Below, in pieces: positions 17,338-25,167 of a DNA stretch of 42,853 nt; positions within the stretch are counted from its first letter, which is position 1; each line of letters opens with the position of its first letter. This DNA comes from an uncultured Acidobacteriota bacterium (GTDB lineage Bacteria > Acidobacteriota > Vicinamibacteria > Fen-336): contig CADEEV010000038.1 of the NCBI GenBank assembly GCA_902826455.1, forward strand, positions 1 through 42,853. Reading direction: 5' to 3'. Both the position numbers and the translations under genes were made by a program. The notes under the pieces are model-generated. The model did not search any database. It saw only the letters and a list, made by a program, of their open reading frames with translations, and was not told where the DNA came from.

Positions 17338-18006
17338 ATGCCCATCGCCGTCGCAGCCCTCAGCGGGGACCTCGGCCGGGCGCCCGTCGCCCTCGCCCGG
17401 CTCGTCGCCCTGGGTTGGGACCTGGTCATCAGCCACGCGGCTGGCGCGCCCGACGCGGGCTATCGACTGCAGCAGGAGCTCGGCAACGCCTTGCGCCAGG
17501 CGCGGCTCCAGCGTTCCGTCGCCTCGGTCCTCGTGCAGTTGGTGGTGGACTCCGAGGATCCCCAGCACGCGCCCCACGAGATCGTCGAGATCCGCTCGAT
17601 CCGGCTGCTCGTCGAGTCCGGGATCGTGGCGATCGCCGGCGGCGCCGTGCCCGTCGTCCGTGAAGGCGGGGGACGCCTGCGCAGTGTCGAGGTCCCGATC
17701 GACAAGGACCGCGCGAGCTCGCTCCTGGGGCGGCTGCTCGGGGCCGACCTGCTGATCCTGTTCACGAACGTGCCCGAGATCGTGTTCGACTCCGGCCGGC
17801 CCGACGAGCGGCCGCTGCGGCGGCTCACCGTGGGCGAGGCGCGCACGCTGCTCGCGACGTCGACGTTCGTGAAGGGCGGCATGGCGCCGAAGCTCGAGGC
17901 CGGCGCGGCGTTCACCGCGGCCACCGGGAGGCCTGCGATCCTCACGACGCCCGAGCGGATCCTGGACGCGCTCGTCGGCACGTCCGGCACGGTGATCCGG
18001 CCGTGA
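17338..18006 (+). CDS. Carbamate kinase-like protein, shortened and degenerate
   Basis: 222 residues, against about 310 for carbamate kinase. The C-terminal half clearly belongs to the amino-acid-kinase fold: VEIRSIRLLVESGIVAIAGG, VEVPIDKDRASSLLGRLLGADLLILFTNV, and GGMAPKLEAG in place of GSMGPKVEA. The catalytic-type Lys of PIDKD is kept. The N-terminal GGNAL motif is replaced by LSGDLG, the HGNGPQVG motif by SHAAGAPDAG, and the middle lid containing the KPIGPFY segment is missing. It may therefore be a non-classical kinase or a regulatory protein. It is the first gene of a four-gene operon joined by 4-base overlaps to the MinD-like gene. Confidence 0.8.
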   Translation: MPIAVAALSGDLGRAPVALARLVALGWDLVISHAAGAPDAGYRLQQELGNALRQARLQRSVASVLVQLVVDSEDPQHAPHEIVEIRSIRLLVESGIVAIAGGAVPVVREGGGRLRSVEVPIDKDRASSLLGRLLGADLLILFTNVPEIVFDSGRPDERPLRRLTVGEARTLLATSTFVKGGMAPKLEAGAAFTAATGRPAILTTPERILDALVGTSGTVIRP

Positions 18007-18542
18007 AGTGGGCGGCGCTCGGTCTCGTGGTCGCGGCGTCGGTCGCGCAGGCCGCCGAGACGCTGCCGCCCGTCGACCTGCCGGCCGAGCACGCGCACCC
18101 CTCGGGCCGCTTCACGTTCCGCACGCCCGCGGGCTGGAAGGTCGAGCCCCTCGAGAGCAACCCGGCGGCGTTCCAGGTGCGGGGCGACGGCGTCCTGGTG
18201 CGCTTCCTGTACCAGGATGGCGACGCCGGATACGACAGCCTCCACGTGACCTGCATGCTCGAGCGGCTGGCCGCGGCCATGGAGATGGTGCCGCAGGTGC
18301 GCTACGAGTACGACTTCCTGAGCTGGGAGATCGAGGACTTCCGCTTCCTCGACTCCGCGTTCGTCGTGAAGTACGACGAGCCCGTGGACGGGTCCAAGGA
18401 GTGGCGCCAGCGCAACCTCACGGTGGTGGGGAAGGGGCACTCGCTGTGCGCGATCAGCTACGCGCCCACGAAGCTGTTCAAGAAGTCCCAGGCGGTCCGC
18501 GCGACGCTGGACGGCGTCCTCAAGAGCGTCGTCTTCAAATGA
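18003..18542 (+). CDS. Small exported protein, unknown function
   Basis: 179 residues. The GTG start overlaps the stop of the kinase-like gene. A short signal peptide (MKWAALGLVVAASVAQA) leads to a mature domain of about 160 residues opening with HPSGRFTFRTPAGWKVEP, the kind of pattern seen in small PsbP/DUF-type domains that begin with an F-x-x-P-x-GW strand. Two Cys (C80-region HVTCML and C149-region SLCAIS) could form a disulfide. No catalytic residues are recognised. It is sandwiched in an operon with the kinase-like, MinD-like and J/HTH genes, so it may be their envelope partner, which is inference. Confidence 0.75.
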   Translation: MKWAALGLVVAASVAQAAETLPPVDLPAEHAHPSGRFTFRTPAGWKVEPLESNPAAFQVRGDGVLVRFLYQDGDAGYDSLHVTCMLERLAAAMEMVPQVRYEYDFLSWEIEDFRFLDSAFVVKYDEPVDGSKEWRQRNLTVVGKGHSLCAISYAPTKLFKKSQAVRATLDGVLKSVVFK

Positions 18543-19483
18543 CGACGCCCGCCCCGGTTCCCGCGCGGCCGCGCCGCCAGATCTGGTCGATCGGCGGGGG
18601 CAAGGGCGGCATCGGCAAGTCGCTGCTCACCGCGTCCCTCGGCTACCAGCTCGCCAAGATGGGCAAGCGCGTGATCCTGGTCGACTCCGACCTGGGCGGC
18701 GCCAACCTCCACACGTGCCTCGGCCTCGCGGCCCCCGAGCGGACCCTCGGCGACTTCATCCGGCGCCGCGCCGAGCGCATCGAGGACGTGCTGGTCGAGA
18801 CGGGGATCCCGCTCCTGCGGCTCATCAGCGGGGCTTCCGACTTCCTGGCGGCGGCGAACATCAAGTACCCGCAGAAGGTCCGGGTCCTGAACCGGATCCG
18901 CGCCCTGGAAGTGGACGTGGTGCTGCTCGACCTGGGGGCCGGAACGTCGTACAACATCATCGATTTCTTCCTGGTCTCCGACGTGGGGTTGCTGACCGTG
19001 GTGCCTGAGCCGACCTCGATCGAGAACGCCTACCGCTTCATCAAGAGCGCGCTGTACCGGCGTTTCCGCAACGCCGTGCAGAACGACGAGGTGCGCCAGC
19101 TCATCGAGGCGGCCCTCGACCAGAAGAACCCCCACGGCATCCGCACGCCCCTCGACCTTCTCGCGACCGTCGAGCGCGAGCACCCGGGCGAGGCGCAGAT
19201 CCTCAAGAACGAGATGGCGGCGTTCCGGCCGCAGTTCGTCGTCAACCAGGTGCGGGAGCCGGCGGACGCCGGCATCGGCCACCAGCTCGTGGCCGCCTGT
19301 GCCCGCCACCTCGGCGTGCGCACCACCTACGCCGGCTTCGTCCACTACGACGAGGCCGTCTGGCGCTCGGTGCGCCAGCGCCGCCTGTTCATGGTCGACG
19401 CGCCGCGCTCGCGCGCCGCCGAGGACATCACGCGCCTCGTGCGGGGCCTGGTGCAGGGCGAGACCCTGACCCTTCCCTGGTGA
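18539..19483 (+). CDS. MinD/ParA-family ATPase (FlhG-like)
   Basis: 314 residues. The deviant Walker A motif GGKGGIGKS carries the signature Lys (K22) and the P-loop Lys (K27). VILVDSDLGGANLHTCLGL is the A' region and VVLLDLGAGTSYNI (D131) is switch II. VVPEPTSIENAYRFIKSALYRRF is typical of the MinD/FlhG side of the family. These proteins dimerise on ATP and place cell-surface or chromosomal machinery. An amphipathic membrane-targeting helix at the C-terminus is not obvious. ATGA and GTGA overlaps join it to both neighbours. No flagellar or cell-division gene is nearby, so its cargo is unknown. Confidence 0.9.
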   Translation: MTTPAPVPARPRRQIWSIGGGKGGIGKSLLTASLGYQLAKMGKRVILVDSDLGGANLHTCLGLAAPERTLGDFIRRRAERIEDVLVETGIPLLRLISGASDFLAAANIKYPQKVRVLNRIRALEVDVVLLDLGAGTSYNIIDFFLVSDVGLLTVVPEPTSIENAYRFIKSALYRRFRNAVQNDEVRQLIEAALDQKNPHGIRTPLDLLATVEREHPGEAQILKNEMAAFRPQFVVNQVREPADAGIGHQLVAACARHLGVRTTYAGFVHYDEAVWRSVRQRRLFMVDAPRSRAAEDITRLVRGLVQGETLTLPW

Positions 19484-20067
19484 CGATGGGCTACGGCACG
19501 CACTACGACGTCCTCGGCCTGACGCCCGCCGCCACCGCGGAGCAGGTGGAGCAGGCCTATCAGTTCTTCTCGGGCATGTACGGCGAGGAGTCGGTCGCGA
19601 CCTACTCGCTGCTCGAGCCCGGCGAGCTGCGCGAGGTGCGGACCCGCGTCCAGCAGGCGTACGACGTGCTCTGCGACGCCGTGAAGCGCCAGGAGTACGA
19701 CGCCGCCCTCGCCGCGCCGCCCGCGGCGCCCGTGGCCGAAGAGCCGGCACCGACGCGGCCCGCCGCGGCGACTCCGGCGCGACCCGTGCCGGCCGTGCCC
19801 GCGGGCCCGCCGCGCCTGCTGCCCGAGCCCGTCACCGGCGCCAGCCTGCGCAAGGCGCGCGAGGAGCTCGGCATCCCGCTGCAGCACATCGCCGGGGCCA
19901 CGAAGATCGGCGTGCGCTTCCTGGAGTACATCGAGGCCGATCGGCACCGCGACCTGCCGGCGCTCGTGTACCTGCGGGGGTTCGTCCAGGAGTACGCGCG
20001 CTTCCTGGGTCTCGAGCCGCGGCGCACGGCCGAGTCCTACCTGCGGCGCATCGCGCCCGATCAGTAG
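19480..20067 (+). CDS. J-domain-like and RodZ-type HTH protein
   Basis: 195 residues. Residues about 7-70 resemble a J-domain ([20 protein letters not shown], then [20 protein letters not shown]) but lack the HPD tripeptide needed to stimulate Hsp70. A Pro/Ala-rich linker (about 72-115) leads to a RodZ/HTH_25-like helix-turn-helix ([30 protein letters not shown] then [18 protein letters not shown]). Unlike RodZ there is no membrane helix. It likely links the MinD-like ATPase to a DNA site or a protein partner. The GTG start overlaps the ATPase stop; an ATG two codons later is also possible. Its stop overlaps the convergent deoC stop by 7 bases. Confidence 0.82.
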   Translation: MTMGYGTHYDVLGLTPAATAEQVEQAYQFFSGMYGEESVATYSLLEPGELREVRTRVQQAYDVLCDAVKRQEYDAALAAPPAAPVAEEPAPTRPAAATPARPVPAVPAGPPRLLPEPVTGASLRKAREELGIPLQHIAGATKIGVRFLEYIEADRHRDLPALVYLRGFVQEYARFLGLEPRRTAESYLRRIAPDQ

Positions 20068-20933
20068 CCGGTGGGGCCCCCGGCCGCGGGCTTCTGGCCG
20101 CGGCTCTCCTGGACGATCTTGACCCCGACGCTCGCGCCGATGCGGTCGGCGCCGGCCTCGATCATGGCCTGGGCCGACTTCAGGTCCTTGACGCCGCCGG
20201 CGGCCTTGACGCCCATCTCCGGGCCCACCACGCGCCGCATCAGGGCCACGTCGGCCGCGGTGGCGCCGCCCGACGCGAAGCCGGTCGACGTCTTCACGAA
20301 GTCGGCGCCGGCGGCCTTCACGATCACGCAGGCCTTCACCTTCTCGTCGTCGGTGAGCAGCGCCGTCTCGATGATCACCTTCGAGAGCACGCCCCGCTCG
20401 CAGCACGCGTCCGCGACGCCGGCCACGTCGCGCTCCACGAGCCGGTAGTCGCCCGACTTGAGGGCCCCGACGTTCATCACCATGTCGACCTCGCGGGCGC
20501 CGTCCTCGATCACGCGGATCGTCTCGAAGGCCTTGACGGACCCGGGCGTCGCGCCGAGCGGGAAGCCGGCCACGGTGCAGACGCGCGTCTCGGAGCCGCG
20601 CAGCAGGTCGGCGCAGAGCCGCACCCACGTCGGGTTCACGCAGACCGTGGCGAAGCCGTGCTCGCGGGCCTCGCCGCACAGCGTCTCGATCTGGCTGCGG
20701 GTGGCGTCCGGCTTGAGCAGCGTGTGGTCGATCATGCGGGCGATCTCGCGGGGATAGGCGGTCTTGCCGGCCTGCAGCCCGAAGCGCTCGGCGCCGTGGC
20801 CGACGAGGCGGCCGAAGCGGTCGGGGCAGCAGCCGCCCGTGGCGCCGTGGCAGGCGCAGGGCGCCTCCTCGGGGGCGCGCAGCTGCTGGAGCACCGCGCG
20901 GACGACGGCTTCGACGAGGGCGTTGTCGCTCAC
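20061..20933 (-). CDS. deoC: Deoxyribose-phosphate aldolase with N-terminal extension
   Basis: 290 residues. The aldolase domain begins at about residue 65 ([14 protein letters not shown]) and splits 2-deoxyribose 5-phosphate into glyceraldehyde 3-phosphate and acetaldehyde. The Schiff-base Lys is K214 in [10 protein letters not shown]150 ([14 protein letters not shown]) and K243 (MGVKAAGGV) complete the site. The first 18 residues ([17 protein letters not shown]) look like the amphipathic encapsulation helix of microcompartment enzymes. A Cys-rich linker (C26, C28, C35, C36) follows. The GTG at 20933 overlaps the rpiB stop (GTGA), which supports this long form. With the RpiB variant it resembles the enzyme pair of sugar-phosphate-utilizing microcompartments. 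Confidence 0.92.
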   Translation of the reverse strand: MSDNALVEAVVRAVLQQLRAPEEAPCACHGATGGCCPDRFGRLVGHGAERFGLQAGKTAYPREIARMIDHTLLKPDATRSQIETLCGEAREHGFATVCVNPTWVRLCADLLRGSETRVCTVAGFPLGATPGSVKAFETIRVIEDGAREVDMVMNVGALKSGDYRLVERDVAGVADACCERGVLSKVIIETALLTDDEKVKACVIVKAAGADFVKTSTGFASGGATAADVALMRRVVGPEMGVKAAGGVKDLKSAQAMIEAGADRIGASVGVKIVQESRGQKPAAGGPTGY

Positions 20934-21547
20934 TTGCTGTAGTGCTCCTCGATCGCCACGATCTTGCGCACGCGGCGCGCGTGGCGCTCCTCCGTGCACT
21001 CGGCGGCGAGGAACGCCGCCACGATCTCCGCCGCCTTCGCCGCGTCCACGAACTTCGAGCCCAGGGTCAGCACGTTGGCGTCGTTGTGCTCGCGGGCGTT
21101 GCGGGCCGCGGCCTCGTCGACGCACAGCGCGGCGCGCACGCCCGGCACCTTGTTCGCGGCCATGCACGAGCCGATGCCGGCGCCGTCCACCAGGATCCCG
21201 AAGCGGACGCTGCCGTCCTTCACGGCCTGGGCCACGGCCAGGGCGATGTCGGGATAGTCGACGGCCTCGGTCGAGAACGTGCCGACGTCGCGGATCGCGC
21301 GGCCCATGCGGGTGAGGTCCTTCTTGAGGGCTTCCTTCAGCGGGAAGCCGCCGTGGTCGGCGCCGATCGCCACGAGCTTCGAGGCCTGGCCGGCGGCCGA
21401 CTCCACGAGGCGCACGCCGCGCTGCGCCGCCAGCTCGCGCGCCCACGGCGTCACGATCGCGCCCGCGGCGATCTCGAGCTCGCCGCCCTGGGGGACGGCC
21501 GTCACGTCCTCGCCCGTGACGATCGATCTGCGCTTGGTCTCCGACAC
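20930..21547 (-). CDS. rpiB: RpiB/LacAB-type sugar-phosphate isomerase, variant with N-domain
   Basis: 205 residues, about 50 more than usual RpiB. The C-terminal 150 residues are RpiB/LacAB-like: [38 protein letters not shown] and REHNDANVL. At the catalytic-Cys position the sequence is [14 protein letters not shown], with Asp (D121) instead of Cys, and the only nearby Cys is C128. The N-terminal part SIVTGEDV...[20 protein letters not shown] matches the short N-domain carried by several microcompartment enzymes. I start at GTG 21547; an upstream ATG at 21580 would overlap the divergent symporter start. RpiB members interconvert ribose/ribulose 5-phosphates or other aldose/ketose phosphates; the variant site leaves the substrate open. 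Confidence 0.85.
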   Translation of the reverse strand: MSETKRRSIVTGEDVTAVPQGGELEIAAGAIVTPWARELAAQRGVRLVESAAGQASKLVAIGADHGGFPLKEALKKDLTRMGRAIRDVGTFSTEAVDYPDIALAVAQAVKDGSVRFGILVDGAGIGSCMAANKVPGVRAALCVDEAAARNAREHNDANVLTLGSKFVDAAKAAEIVAAFLAAECTEERHARRVRKIVAIEEHYSK

Positions 21548-21560
21548 GCTTCGAGGCGCG

Positions 21561-21570
21561 ATGGTAGCAT
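21561..21570. promoter_or_regulatory. Overlapping divergent -10 elements
   Basis: The decamer ATGGTAGCAT reads TAGCAT on the plus strand (21565-21570), 8 bases before the symporter ATG at 21579. It reads TACCAT on the minus strand (21566-21561), 13 bases before the rpiB GTG at 21547. Both fit TANNNT and share the central TA. With only 31 bases between the two starts, the two genes must share this small region. No -35 can be assigned with confidence. Confidence 0.45.
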
Positions 21571-21578
21571 GGCGCCTC

Positions 21579-22913
21579 ATGCTCGAAGCGCTGGGCCAAG
21601 CCATCCTCGTCACGAGCGATTTCGTCTGGGGATGGTGGACCATGGCGCTGCTCCTGGGCGCCGGCCTGTTCCTCACGCTGCGCTACCGGTTCGTGCAGAT
21701 CACCCGTCTCCGCGAGGCCGCCGCCACGATGTTCAGCGGCAAGACCACGAGCGGCGACGGCGCGCTCTCGCCGCTCCAGGCGTTCATGACCGCCCTCGGC
21801 GCGTCGATCGGCACCGGCAACATCGCTGGCGTCGCGACCGCGATCGTCTCGGGCGGACCGGGCGCGCTGTTCTGGATCTGGGCCTACGGCTTCTTCGCGA
21901 CCACCGTGAAGCTGACCGAGGCCGTGCTCGGCATCCACTTCCGGCGGGTCGAGAACGGCACGGTCGTGGCGGGTCCGAGCCTCTACCTGCGCGACGGCCT
22001 CAAGAGCCCGCGGCTCGCGTGGGTGTACGGCCTCGTGGCCGGCGTCGCGGCCCTCACCACGACGCCCTTCACGCAGCCCAACTCGATCGCGGTGGTCATG
22101 GAGAGCGAGCTCCACATCCGGCCGCTCTACACCGGCCTCGTCCTCGCCGTTCTCGCCGCCCTCGTGATCCTCGGCGGCATCAAGTCGATCGGCCGGGCCG
22201 CCGAGAAGCTGACGCCGCTCAAGGTGGCGCTCTACCTGATCGGGGGCGTGTTCGTCATCCTCTGGCACGTCGAGAAGCTGCCGGGGGTCCTGGCTCTCGT
22301 CTTCCAGGAGGCCTTCTCGTTCCGCGCCGGCGCCGGCAGCGTCGCGGGCCTCGGCATCATGGTCGCGATGCGCTACGGCCTCGCCCGGGGGATCTACGCG
22401 AACGAGGCCGGCTACGGCACCGCGGCCGTGGCCTACGGGACGGCCCAGAGCGACAAGCCGCTGCAGCAGGGCCTGAACGCGGTGATGGAGGTGTTCATCG
22501 TCTCCTTCGTCACGTCCTCGATCAGCGCCCTCACGATCCTGGTGAGCGGCGTGTGGAACGACGGCCTCACGAGCACCGCGGTGGTGGCCCAGGCCTTCTC
22601 CTCGGCGATCCCCGCGGTGGGCGGCTTCATCGTCGCCTTCTGCGTGTTCCTGTTCGGCTACACGACGCTCATCGGCTGGGCGTACTACGGCGAGCAGTTC
22701 CTCGAGGACCTGTTCGGGCCGCGCATCGTGCTGCCGTACCGCTGGATCTACTGCATCCTCATCGTTTTCGGCGCGACCTCGAAGGTGAACGTGGTGTGGG
22801 CCTGGGGCGACCTCATGAACGGCCTGCAGATCTTCCCGAACCTGGTCGGCGTGCTGGGCCTGTCGGGACTCGTGGCCGGCATGCTGCGCGAGCGCAAGGG
22901 CAAGCCCGTATGA
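21579..22913 (+). CDS. Sodium/alanine symporter family (AGCS) transporter
   Basis: 444 residues with about ten hydrophobic helices. The family signature [41 protein letters not shown] (residues about 62-102) is present, as are [35 protein letters not shown] and [19 protein letters not shown] proteins bring alanine, glycine or similar small amino acids into the cell with Na+. The start is ATG 21579, after a TAGCAT; an ATG at 21561 in the same frame overlaps that hexamer. Its stop overlaps the lysA start (ATGA), so transporter and decarboxylase are cotranscribed. Confidence 0.92.
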   Translation: MLEALGQAILVTSDFVWGWWTMALLLGAGLFLTLRYRFVQITRLREAAATMFSGKTTSGDGALSPLQAFMTALGASIGTGNIAGVATAIVSGGPGALFWIWAYGFFATTVKLTEAVLGIHFRRVENGTVVAGPSLYLRDGLKSPRLAWVYGLVAGVAALTTTPFTQPNSIAVVMESELHIRPLYTGLVLAVLAALVILGGIKSIGRAAEKLTPLKVALYLIGGVFVILWHVEKLPGVLALVFQEAFSFRAGAGSVAGLGIMVAMRYGLARGIYANEAGYGTAAVAYGTAQSDKPLQQGLNAVMEVFIVSFVTSSISALTILVSGVWNDGLTSTAVVAQAFSSAIPAVGGFIVAFCVFLFGYTTLIGWAYYGEQFLEDLFGPRIVLPYRWIYCILIVFGATSKVNVVWAWGDLMNGLQIFPNLVGVLGLSGLVAGMLRERKGKPV

Positions 22914-24154
22914 GCGGGTTCGAGCGCCGCCAGGGGACGCTGCACGGGGACGGCGTCTCGCTCGTCGAGCTGGGCGACCGCCACGGCACGCCCCTCTACG
23001 TCTACAGCGGTTCGGCGCTGCTCGGCGCCTACGACGCCTACGCCGCGGCGTTCGCGCCCGTGCCCCACCGGATCTGCTACGCGCTCAAGGCCAACAGCTC
23101 GGGGGGCCTGCTGCGCCTCCTGGCCGGGCGCGGCGCCGGCGCCGACATCGTGTCGGGCGGCGAGCTGCAGGCGGCCCTGCGCGCCGGCTTCCCGCCCGAG
23201 CGCATCGTGTTCTCGGGGGTCGGCAAGACCGACGCCGAGATCCGCCTCGGACTCGAGGCCGGCATCGGCGAGTTCAACGCCGAGAGCGAGGACGAGATCC
23301 GCCGGCTGTCGTCGATCGCGGCCGGGCTCGGGCTCACGGCGCGCGTCACGCTGCGCGTGAACCCCGACATCGACCCGCGCTCGCATCCCTACATCTCCAC
23401 CGGCCTGCGCGAGAACAAGTTCGGCGTCGCGATCGACGCGGCGCCCGCGATCCTCGACCGCGTGCGGGCGCTGCCCGGGGTCGAGGTCTCGGGCGTGCAG
23501 TGCCACATCGGCTCCCAGGTCACGGACCTGGGCGCGCTCGAGCAGGCGGCCGGGGCCCTCGTCGCGCTGACACGGTCCCTGCTCGGCCGCGGCTTCCCGC
23601 TCCACACGATCGACATCGGCGGCGGCCTGGGCGTCGACTACGACGGCACCGGCGCCGCGACGCCCGCGGACCTGGCGGCGCGCGTGCTGCCGGCCGTCGC
23701 GGGCCTCCCGCTGCGCCTGCTGCTCGAGCCGGGGCGCTCGATCGTGGCGCGGGCCGGCGTGCTCCTCGCCCGCGTCATCGGGATCAAGGACAACGGCGCG
23801 CGCCGCTTCGTGATCGTGGACGCCGGCATGAACGACCTGCTGCGCCCGTCGCTCTACGAGGCCTTCCACCGGATCGAGCCGGTCGTGGATCGGGGCGGGG
23901 CTGCGGGCGTCGTCGACGTCGTCGGGCCGGTGTGCGAGAGCGGCGACTTCCTGGCCCGCGAGCGAGCCCTCCCGCCGGTGGCCGTGGGCGAGCTCGTCGC
24001 CGTGCGCGACGCAGGCGCCTACGGCTTCTCGATGGCGTCCAACTACAACATGCGGCCGCGGGCGGCCGAGGTGCTGGTCGAGAACGGCCAGGCCCGCGTG
24101 ATCCGCCGCCGCGAGACGTTCGAGGACCTCGTGCGCACGGAGGTGGCCGAATGA
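22910..24154 (+). CDS. lysA: Diaminopimelate decarboxylase
   Basis: 414 residues, a full-length fold-III PLP decarboxylase that turns meso-diaminopimelate into L-lysine. The PLP Lys is K60 in [12 protein letters not shown]. Next are [34 protein letters not shown] and the phosphate-binding [13 protein letters not shown] and [18 protein letters not shown] supply the residues contributed across the dimer. It overlaps the symporter by ATGA and the metzincin gene by ATGA. No other lysine-pathway gene is in the window, so it may serve salvage of cell-wall DAP as well as biosynthesis; that part is inference. Confidence 0.95.
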   Translation: MSGFERRQGTLHGDGVSLVELGDRHGTPLYVYSGSALLGAYDAYAAAFAPVPHRICYALKANSSGGLLRLLAGRGAGADIVSGGELQAALRAGFPPERIVFSGVGKTDAEIRLGLEAGIGEFNAESEDEIRRLSSIAAGLGLTARVTLRVNPDIDPRSHPYISTGLRENKFGVAIDAAPAILDRVRALPGVEVSGVQCHIGSQVTDLGALEQAAGALVALTRSLLGRGFPLHTIDIGGGLGVDYDGTGAATPADLAARVLPAVAGLPLRLLLEPGRSIVARAGVLLARVIGIKDNGARRFVIVDAGMNDLLRPSLYEAFHRIEPVVDRGGAAGVVDVVGPVCESGDFLARERALPPVAVGELVAVRDAGAYGFSMASNYNMRPRAAEVLVENGQARVIRRRETFEDLVRTEVAE

Positions 24155-25161
24155 CACGACCCTCCCGGCTCCTGGTGCTCGCTTCGGTTCTGGCGGCCGC
24201 GTGCGGCGGTGGAGGCGGCGGATCGCCGACGTCACCCAGCCAGGCCCCGCCCACGGGCCTTCCGGCCGGCGCGACGCTGACCTTCGTCTCGGGCGAGACG
24301 GGCGCCCCGGTGTCAGGCGCGGCAGTGACGATCGGCGCGGCCTCGTACCAGACCGACGGCGCGGGGACGCTGCGCCTGGCCGCGGCCACGGCCTTCCGCA
24401 GCGTCGTCGAGGCGCGCCACCCGGCCTACCTCGACAGGGAGACGTACCTGCGCACGGCGGACGAGGTGCGCTTCACGCTGTGGCCGCGCCAGGGGAGCCA
24501 CGGCCTCGACGAAGCCTTCACGTCGCGGCTCGTCTACACGAGCACCGACGTGGGCGACGGCGAACCGGGCGGCGACGATCCGCTCTACCGGCTCGCGCCG
24601 GGCCAGCCGATGGCGCTACGGCCCACGACGGAGATCCGCGGCGACGCGGCGCTGTTCGGGCTCCTGGAGGACGGCGCCGGGATCGTCAACGACGTCGTCG
24701 GCCAGAACCTGTTCTACGTGGACGCCGCCGGCACCGCCAGCGGGCCGGGGTTCACGGTCGAGCTCAAGCCCGAGGATCCCTACTGCGACGCCGACACCTA
24801 CGCCTTCGTCGACTACAGCGGCCGGGGCCTCGTGATCAGCGGCGGCCGGGTCATCTACTGCGAGGCGCTCTGGTACTTCCACCAGCGTCCGGCCAGCCGC
24901 GACCTGCGCGACTACTTCCTCGCGACTCTCGTCCACGAGCTCGGCCACGCCTACGGCCTCAACCACAGCACCTCGAACCGCGACCTCATGTACAGCGGCG
25001 GGCACTGGGAGAAGTACGCGCGCGATCACGGCTTCTACAGCGGCCGGGAGGAGCTCGCGATGCGGCTCATGTGGCAGCGCCGCGCCGGGACGAAGTTCCC
25101 CGACGACGATCGCTCGGGCATCGGGACGCTCTCGGGGTTCCGCCGGATCGTCCGGAACTGA
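24151..25161 (+). CDS. Metzincin-like zinc protease lipoprotein
   Basis: 336 residues. A lipobox (LAAACGG, Cys19) makes it an envelope lipoprotein, followed by a Gly/Ser/Pro-rich linker. Residues about 40-110 look like a carboxypeptidase-regulatory or Ig-like beta domain (FVSGETGAPVSGAAVTIG). The C-terminal part carries the long zinc motif HELGHAYGLNH (H262, E263, H266, H272) and a following LMYSGG whose M280 fits the metzincin Met-turn. Cysteine pairs (C212 and C237) may stabilise it. The catalytic residues are all present, so an active peptidase is likely; the target is unknown. It is translationally coupled to lysA and converges with the next gene at 6 bases. Confidence 0.86.
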   Translation: MTRPSRLLVLASVLAAACGGGGGGSPTSPSQAPPTGLPAGATLTFVSGETGAPVSGAAVTIGAASYQTDGAGTLRLAAATAFRSVVEARHPAYLDRETYLRTADEVRFTLWPRQGSHGLDEAFTSRLVYTSTDVGDGEPGGDDPLYRLAPGQPMALRPTTEIRGDAALFGLLEDGAGIVNDVVGQNLFYVDAAGTASGPGFTVELKPEDPYCDADTYAFVDYSGRGLVISGGRVIYCEALWYFHQRPASRDLRDYFLATLVHELGHAYGLNHSTSNRDLMYSGGHWEKYARDHGFYSGREELAMRLMWQRRAGTKFPDDDRSGIGTLSGFRRIVRN

Positions 25162-25167
25162 AGCCGG

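Noticed and set aside
20061-21547. Complete microcompartment operon
   Set aside because: No gene in the window has a BMC shell-protein pattern, so only the enzyme pair is claimed.
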